The notes under the pieces: generated by a model
Database searches by the model: none
What the model was told of the DNA's origin: nothing
The model's input: only the letters and a program-made list of their open reading frames with translations
Assembly: GCA_020718525.1 (NCBI GenBank)
Contig: DYRX01000129.1
Location: 1 to 10,814 of the forward strand
Direction: 5' to 3'
Length of the DNA: 10,814 bases
Origin: Victivallis vadensis
GTDB taxonomy: Bacteria > Verrucomicrobiota > Lentisphaeria > Victivallales > GWF2-50-93
Shown: one piece after another, positions 6,385 through 10,814 of the stretch
How positions within the stretch are numbered: position 1 is the stretch's first letter
Layout of the letters: each line of letters starts with the position of its first letter
Position numbers and translations under genes: made by a program

Positions 6385-6631
6385 GTGAAAGTGTGGAACG
6401 ATGTTTACGGTCGCTTCCACGCCGGTGAGAAGGACATTCCCGACATGGCATTCATCAACGCGATGAACGACGACATTATTGCGCGCTTTGCGGCGGATCG
6501 TCGGCGCATCTACGCGACAGGCTTCTCCAATGGTGGGGAAGGCATACGACAAGTTCCAGGCGACAGATGCCATCTGGGAGTTCTTTCAACGGCATTCGCG
6601 CGGGACGACAACGACTGCGCTTACGACTTGA
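6385..6631 (+). pseudogene. Remnant of an alpha/beta-hydrolase (PHB depolymerase/LpqC-like esterase)
   Basis: In one frame the DNA reads DIPDMAFINAMNDDIIARF, a few residues, then RIYATGFSNGG. This is the family's conserved helix and nucleophile elbow, with G-F-S-N-G as G-x-S-x-G. Right after it, in another frame (from 6539), it reads KAYDKFQATDAIWEFFQRHSR, the typical C-terminal helix of the same family, ending at TGA 6629-6631. The N-terminal part and everything between the nucleophile and the last helix, including the Asp and His of the triad, are gone. It is therefore a decayed, internally deleted gene. Intact relatives hydrolyse esters such as feruloyl or acetyl groups on polysaccharide, or polyhydroxybutyrate. 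No ribosome-binding site or credible start is present. Confidence 0.7.
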
Positions 6632-6718
6632 AGACAGAGGAGCTCTCAGTCCCCGATTTAGCGCTGACAGATGCATTGCCTCAGATAGGAAAGATTCCAG
6701 AAATATTATTATAGCAAC

Positions 6719-6747
6719 TTGAAATAGACCGATTGGAACCGTAGAAT
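6719..6747 (+). promoter_or_regulatory. Sigma70-type promoter of the IPT/TIG-domain gene
   Basis: TTGAAA (6719-6724), a 17-nt spacer and TAGAAT (6742-6747) each match the sigma70 consensus at 5 of 6 positions. An A/T-rich stretch (6700-6713) just upstream could act as an UP element. Transcription would start near 6754, giving a leader of about 47 nt. The -10 lies inside the dyad GTAGA-a-TCTAC (6741-6751), a possible operator. Confidence 0.5.
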
Positions 6748-6800
6748 CTACTACCGTTTTGTGGTAAATTTGCTGTTTGCAAAATAAATTGAGGTGCAAA

Positions 6801-9482
6801 ATGAAGAGATCTGCCTTGTTTCTCGCCGCATTTCTGTCAGCATCAGTCTCCTTGATTTCCAACGCCTTCGATGAATTCTGGATCGAGCCGAAATCTGCAA
6901 GCGCCGGGGGCACGGTCTCAATTTTTGGGAATGGCTTCAACGAGATCAAAGGCAAGGCGCTGATTTCCTCGCCCGACTTGAAAAACGGCAGAAAATTCAA
7001 ATGCAAGATTCTTTCCTGGTGCGACGAACAGATCGTCATTCAGATTCCGGCGACAGCCAAGAAGCAGGACTCCAACTACGACATAGAAGTCTTCGACAAA
7101 GGAGATAAAAGTCTTAAGAAGTACGAATCGCTTTTTACGATTTCCGAGCCAAGCCTTGATGCCGACACCGTATATTTCCGAGAAATCGAAGAGGGCTCGA
7201 AGACCTACACCTATCTCAGCTTCAATGGATCATGCTTGGGAACTAAAAAAGGCAAAGTTCATATCCTCGATTCCAGCAATAAGAAGATCCCATGCCAGAT
7301 CTACCGGTGGATGGAGGGGGCGGTGGAATGCCGACTGCCGACGAAATTCCTGCCCGGGACATATACATTCGTCCTGGAAAACATGACAGGAAAAACGGAG
7401 CTTCAGTTCACATACGAAAGCGATGATTCAAAGCGGAAAAACTTGCGGCAGGTCGGAAAGGTTGACTACAGATGGATGACCAATGAGCACTACAGGCATC
7501 TGCTGACTCCGCGCATTTTGAACTATCTGGGGAAAACATATCTTTTCTATGAACGCGAGGATTATGTCGACACTGCAGGCTGTCGTAACGACAGCATAGA
7601 GGACAACAAATCGTGGCAGATACTCCTGGGAGGCACCGTCGCGGCCCACTGGGGCATACCGTTCCTTGTCAACCAGGGGCCGGACAGCACGGCGATGATG
7701 ATCTCAAGCAGTGCCTACGGGGGCGGGCCGGGAACATGGTCCCTCAGCATGCACAATTCCGGCGAGACGCTTGACAACAACCACTGGACAAAGATATGCG
7801 ATCTTGACAATTTTGCGCCATGGAGGCAGGGCGACCGCCAGCATTGGGGATTGCATGGGATTTACGACGAGACAAAGAAAAGGCTTCACATAATTTATCA
7901 GGACAGCACAAGCCATGCTACAGAATTCAGGGTGCGCTCGGCGACGATCAACTTCAACCTTCCCTTCGAGCAGTTTGTCAAATGGGATGAAAAGGAAATA
8001 TCTGTCCCTCTGCTGATAAACAACGAACTGGCGGCGTGCTCCGCATTGATTCCGAAAAACGATGATGAAAACATTCCCGCCGCCGCACTCGCCTGGTCCA
8101 TTCCAAACACAGGCAATACGCAGACAGCCTTCGCCTTCTTCAATTTTGAGACCATGAGCCTGACACAGCCCATGACAGCTCCCATCACGACCAGAAACCA
8201 CGGATGCTTCCTCGCAAACACATTCGACGGGAGACTCTGTCTGCTTGTCAGATGCAGTAACAACAGCAAGTCTGACACGGGCTACACGTTTTATGACCTG
8301 ACCAAGCAGCATTGGACAGAGGAGCGTTTGTTGAAGAAGACAAGGGGGGCCGACAGCACGTCCACTTCATCCACCCCCTCTATGGCAGTCCGATATGTGG
8401 TCGGCAAAGACGCGCAGGGCAAAAACACAATCTCGCTGATCCCCTGGTTTTTTTATACGGGAACTTATCTAACAAATCCATATGTCATATTCGGAATAGA
8501 CCCCATCGGCTCTCTCGGGACTTTCAAGGTTAGAAACTCCGAGTCGCAAAAATCATGGCAGACGGACATGTCTGAAGAATTCAGGCGCAAGGCATGCCCC
8601 TTGATCGGAGTCATAGACGGTCCGCCGCCCACGGCGAACACCCAGATGGAGGACAAAGGCACCTTCTTCACCTTCTCCAAGGAACAGCAGGAGACGGAGA
8701 CATACAAGTTTTCTTCCAAGATCGGAGCTTTCACTACGCTAGGGAACAAGAATCTCGGACCATACTTCGAACTCAAATCTGGCTGGAGCCATCTCTTCTC
8801 GGAAACCAAAGAGTTTTCCGTCACATACGGGTTCGAGGCTTGCGCATCCGCCGCATATCAGGGGAAAGTCATTCTGGTATATCTCTGCCCGATTACAATC
8901 TGCGACATCATGCAGTTCAAGAATCAGCAGGGTTGCGAAGTCATATTCCCAATTCTGCGTTTTTCCGACGAATCCTTCCCATCGGTTTCCTACATCGAAA
9001 CCGACAGGTGGTGGTCAGAAGAACAGGAGATCGAGCGCATATGGAACGATCCCTCAACTTACACGAGCTCCTGGAAATACGATGAATCAACTGTAGGCGG
9101 ACCAGAAATTGTGCCATTGTCGGTGAACGACCACTCAGTCCAGACCGCCATCGTCGGCCACGTGCGCAGCAAGACATCGGAGGACGGCTTCTACATGGCG
9201 GCAAAAATGCAGGGATCAATCAAGGATGTGTTCTCCTTCGGAGTCGAGGGAGAATTGAACTTCTCATGGTCATGCAGTGAAAAAGACAAGGACAATCTCT
9301 ATGTCAAAGCCAGACTGCCCGTCGGCGAGCTAAGCTCCTTAGACATGAAAGTCTCCTGGTTTGACTACGCCGACAAAAAAGGCATAGACAATTTCTGGTG
9401 CCCCCCGGAATTGAGGACGGAGAACCTGTTCTACAACCGCCCCTGGTTCATCACTTACTCCACAAGCAATGTGAAGAAGTAG
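6801..9482 (+). CDS. Large secreted protein with two IPT/TIG-like domains and a propeller-like centre
   Basis: This is an 893-residue protein. I chose ATG 6801 because GAGG lies 6 nt upstream and the product then begins with a clean signal peptide (MKRSALFLAAFLSASVSLIS, cleavage probably just after NA at 22). A TTG at 6777 would put 8 residues before it. Residues about 26-113 have the IPT/TIG pattern (IEPKSASAGGTVSIFGNGF), and about 116-205 look like a second, diverged copy. The centre carries recurring strand motifs of the form G/K-K/R-x-x-L/I-x-Y/V: GKTYLFYE (about 244), KRLHIIYQD (about 360), GRLCLLVRC (about 477), GKVILVYLC (about 688). These suggest a beta-propeller. The last 300 residues are rich in aromatic and Ser/Thr beta strands and are not recognised. 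No catalytic motif or surface anchor is seen. It is likely an exported binding or structural protein; function unknown. It is transcribed alone and converges on the WYL regulator. Confidence 0.8.
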   Translation: MKRSALFLAAFLSASVSLISNAFDEFWIEPKSASAGGTVSIFGNGFNEIKGKALISSPDLKNGRKFKCKILSWCDEQIVIQIPATAKKQDSNYDIEVFDKGDKSLKKYESLFTISEPSLDADTVYFREIEEGSKTYTYLSFNGSCLGTKKGKVHILDSSNKKIPCQIYRWMEGAVECRLPTKFLPGTYTFVLENMTGKTELQFTYESDDSKRKNLRQVGKVDYRWMTNEHYRHLLTPRILNYLGKTYLFYEREDYVDTAGCRNDSIEDNKSWQILLGGTVAAHWGIPFLVNQGPDSTAMMISSSAYGGGPGTWSLSMHNSGETLDNNHWTKICDLDNFAPWRQGDRQHWGLHGIYDETKKRLHIIYQDSTSHATEFRVRSATINFNLPFEQFVKWDEKEISVPLLINNELAACSALIPKNDDENIPAAALAWSIPNTGNTQTAFAFFNFETMSLTQPMTAPITTRNHGCFLANTFDGRLCLLVRCSNNSKSDTGYTFYDLTKQHWTEERLLKKTRGADSTSTSSTPSMAVRYVVGKDAQGKNTISLIPWFFYTGTYLTNPYVIFGIDPIGSLGTFKVRNSESQKSWQTDMSEEFRRKACPLIGVIDGPPPTANTQMEDKGTFFTFSKEQQETETYKFSSKIGAFTTLGNKNLGPYFELKSGWSHLFSETKEFSVTYGFEACASAAYQGKVILVYLCPITICDIMQFKNQQGCEVIFPILRFSDESFPSVSYIETDRWWSEEQEIERIWNDPSTYTSSWKYDESTVGGPEIVPLSVNDHSVQTAIVGHVRSKTSEDGFYMAAKMQGSIKDVFSFGVEGELNFSWSCSEKDKDNLYVKARLPVGELSSLDMKVSWFDYADKKGIDNFWCPPELRTENLFYNRPWFITYSTSNVKK

Positions 9483-9632
9483 AAGGAAGCGCATCTTCCG
9501 ATGCCCCATAAATCGCTCCCGGAGTCGCTGTCGGAATCGGGATCAAGGAAAAATCTGCCTGAAGAAAAAATATCGGATCTTGAATTTCAACAACGAATAT
9601 TGAACGGAATACCTTTGCGGTCAGATCAATAA
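9483..9632. other. Convergent intergenic region, no clear terminator
   Basis: These 150 bp separate two converging genes. A short hairpin GGAAG-cgcat-CTTCC (9485-9499) and a distant dyad TTCCGA/TCGGAA (9496-9501, 9531-9536) are present. Neither is followed by a convincing T-tract in either direction. No small gene is evident. Confidence 0.4.
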
Positions 9633-10655
9633 TCAGTCTCTGTGTCTATAGGAGCGATGCGTCGCGGCGATCTTCCCTGCGACTTCCGCAATTTTCTCTG
9701 CGAGTTTCGCAGGTTTCACGAGTCTGGCGTTCCCACACTCTGACATTACAAGCTTGATGACCTCCTCCGGCACAGCCTCCGCCATTTTCATGACGGCGGA
9801 CCCGTCCTTTGAGAACAAGAGTTTCTCGCCATGCCTGAGCTTCAGCTCACCCACATAGTTCGCGGATTCCGGGGCGAACCATATTTCCACATCCTTCACC
9901 TTGCCGTAGTCATACACTTCGCCCTTGTTCACGCTGTCAATTATCTTCTTGTCCGGCTCGAAGGTCTTGTCGGTCAGAACCGCCGACTTTATCCTGTGTA
10001 TGGCGAATAGTCTTGTCGCATCGGACTTTAGGCAGTATCCCTTTATGTACCAGGCGCTTCTGTAGTATGTAAGGACATGTGGCTCGATGCGTCTAGTGGA
10101 AACTGTGCCGTTCGGAGCGCGGTATCTTATGTCGAGGGCCAGCCTCTCCTGCCAGGCGTTGAAGACCGTCTCAAATATTGCTGTGTCTATTTTCACATTC
10201 ACGCCCGACGCCGCTATGAGGGTCTTTATGAATGCCTTGTCGAGGGCATCCGGGTTGGTCCCCGCAAGCTGAGTGTCCACCGCCCTGCGGATCTTCGACT
10301 TTATCGGCTCGGGGAATATGTCCTCCGCGATCTTCGCGCCGAATATGGATGCCATCATCTCCTCGTCCTGCAGTGCCGGGCAGACAAAATCCCATCCATG
10401 GTGATCGAGGTGGAAACCGTTGTTCCTGTAGTCGAAACTGATCGGGGCGCCAAATTCTTCCTTGAGCGTCCTGATGTCGCGCTGTATCGTCTTGGCCTTG
10501 CAGTCTATGTTCATATTCGCGTCTTGTTCAAGCCGGTGAAGCTTCTCGGCGAAGGAATGGCAGTTCGGGTAGCGGTTCTCCTTGAGCTCCGCTACGAGCT
10601 TGATGAGACGGACGAGCTGTTTCTTGTTTACTGGCATTCCATACCCTAATCCCAT
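9633..10655 (-). CDS. WYL-domain helix-turn-helix transcriptional regulator (YafY-type)
   Basis: This 340-residue protein has a complete family layout. An N-terminal winged-HTH lies at about residues 8-75, with S-F-A-E-K-L and then K-T-I-Q-R-D-I-R-T-L as the recognition part. A linker follows. The WYL domain has L-D-I-R-Y-R, then RRIEPHVLTYYRSAWYIKGY (W-Y-I-K-G-Y from about 202 is the WYL signature, with Ile for Leu) and RLFAIHRIKS. A C-terminal WCX-like extension starts with D-V-E-I-W-F. Family members sense a ligand, in some cases nucleic acid, through WYL and control nearby or defence genes. Here no defence gene is visible. ATG 10655 has GAGG 4 nt upstream. ATG 10637, with AGGG 6 nt upstream, would drop six residues and is nearly as good. 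It faces away from the partial right-edge frame's end and converges with the IPT/TIG gene. Target unknown. Confidence 0.9.
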   Translation of the reverse strand: MGLGYGMPVNKKQLVRLIKLVAELKENRYPNCHSFAEKLHRLEQDANMNIDCKAKTIQRDIRTLKEEFGAPISFDYRNNGFHLDHHGWDFVCPALQDEEMMASIFGAKIAEDIFPEPIKSKIRRAVDTQLAGTNPDALDKAFIKTLIAASGVNVKIDTAIFETVFNAWQERLALDIRYRAPNGTVSTRRIEPHVLTYYRSAWYIKGYCLKSDATRLFAIHRIKSAVLTDKTFEPDKKIIDSVNKGEVYDYGKVKDVEIWFAPESANYVGELKLRHGEKLLFSKDGSAVMKMAEAVPEEVIKLVMSECGNARLVKPAKLAEKIAEVAGKIAATHRSYRHRD

Positions 10656-10703
10656 CCGCCCTCAAAAGCAAATGACTTTCCTTCACGAAAAGCGCAGACT
10701 CCC

Positions 10704-10713
10704 CAAATATTTG
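10704..10713. promoter_or_regulatory. Short A/T palindrome upstream of the WYL regulator
   Basis: CAAATATTTG is a perfect 10-bp palindrome lying about 50 bp upstream of the regulator's start, in a 74-bp A/T-rich gap. It could be an operator for autoregulation. Its shortness and A/T content make chance likely. I see no convincing -35/-10 pair in this gap. Confidence 0.2.
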
Positions 10714-10725
10714 CTATTAAATTAA

Positions 10726-10738
10726 CCGGCTACGCCGG
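10726..10738 (-). terminator. Hairpin overlapping the stop of the right-edge frame
   Basis: CCGGC-tac-GCCGG forms a perfect 5-bp stem with a 3-nt loop. On the minus strand it is followed by TTAATTTAAT, a weak T-rich tail, so it resembles an intrinsic terminator for whatever is transcribed leftward from beyond the window. It lies between that transcript and the WYL regulator. Confidence 0.35.
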
Positions 10739-10814
10739 GACGTTCCAAGACTCGCTATTGTAATCGCATTCGTCAATGTACATCGTGTACGCTAACGTGA
10801 ACCGCTCCGCTGTG
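10730..10814 (-). CDS. Possible C-terminal end of a protein, open to the window edge
   Basis: On the minus strand a frame is open from the window edge for about 27 codons, ending ...MYIDECDYNSESWNVPA with TAG at 10730-10732. The stop lies inside a terminator-like hairpin, as often at real gene ends. No family is recognised and the stretch is too short to judge. An internal dyad GTACA-tcg-TGTAC (10778-10790) means it could instead be part of an intergenic repeat. Confidence 0.2.
   Translation of the reverse strand, partial: TAERFTLAYTMYIDECDYNSESWNVPA

Noticed and set aside
6777..6800. TTG start for the IPT/TIG protein
   Set aside because: It would add residues ahead of the signal peptide and place the GAGG ribosome-binding site inside the coding region.
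6476..7039. Minus-strand open frame of 187 codons
   Set aside because: It runs across the esterase remnant, the predicted plus-strand promoter and the start of the IPT/TIG gene. It has no recognisable domain or Shine-Dalgarno.
9633..10655. WYL regulator as a marker of a defence island
   Set aside because: WYL proteins often accompany defence systems, but no nuclease, methylase, helicase or toxin-antitoxin gene is present in the window.

Overview
The window most resembles a member of the Lentisphaerae (Victivallis-like) or a close Planctomycetes-Verrucomicrobia-Chlamydiae relative. The main clue is two adjacent proteins with the near-invariant prepilin segment FTLIELLVVIAIIAIL and a C-terminal H-x(n)-DG-like motif, a family greatly expanded there. 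They sit beside a large glycoside-hydrolase-like gene and a LamG-like exported protein. The intergenic DNA is also rich in palindromic repeats. This assignment is inference from protein style; no marker gene is present.

Left half (1-5858, minus strand): a probable polysaccharide- or surface-related operon. A well-formed sigma70-type promoter (TTGAAT-17-TATAAT, 5830-5858), with an 11-bp-spaced direct repeat upstream, faces a leader of about 165 nt that contains a 22-codon mini-ORF. Next come a prepilin-like protein (4865-5656), a second prepilin-like gene broken by a -1 frameshift at a five-T run (3986-4854), a cytoplasmic GH42-like (beta/alpha)8 protein (975-3965), and, after a 193-bp gap holding an inverted repeat, a secreted LamG/ConA-like protein (41-781). 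A perfect hairpin at 2-22 closes the unit.

Middle (about 5860-6720): no intact gene. It is a block of palindromic elements: a perfect four-way-junction (cloverleaf) fold at 6024-6096, a two-armed element at 6301-6361, several simple hairpins and an 8-nt-period triplet. It ends in the remains of an alpha/beta-hydrolase (PHB-depolymerase/LpqC-like esterase) that has lost its middle.

Right half: a plus-strand gene (6801-9482), with its own sigma70-like promoter, encodes an 893-residue secreted protein with two IPT/TIG-like domains, a probable beta-propeller-like centre and an unrecognised C-terminal region. It converges on a minus-strand WYL-domain (YafY-type) regulator (9633-10655). At the right edge an open frame of about 27 codons ends in a stop codon lying inside a terminator-like hairpin.

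Taken together, the left operon could couple envelope or pseudopilin components with intracellular glycoside processing and an exported carbohydrate-binding-like protein. The physical linkage is visible; the functional link is inference. I did not find a recognisable defence, CRISPR, phage or biosynthetic system.
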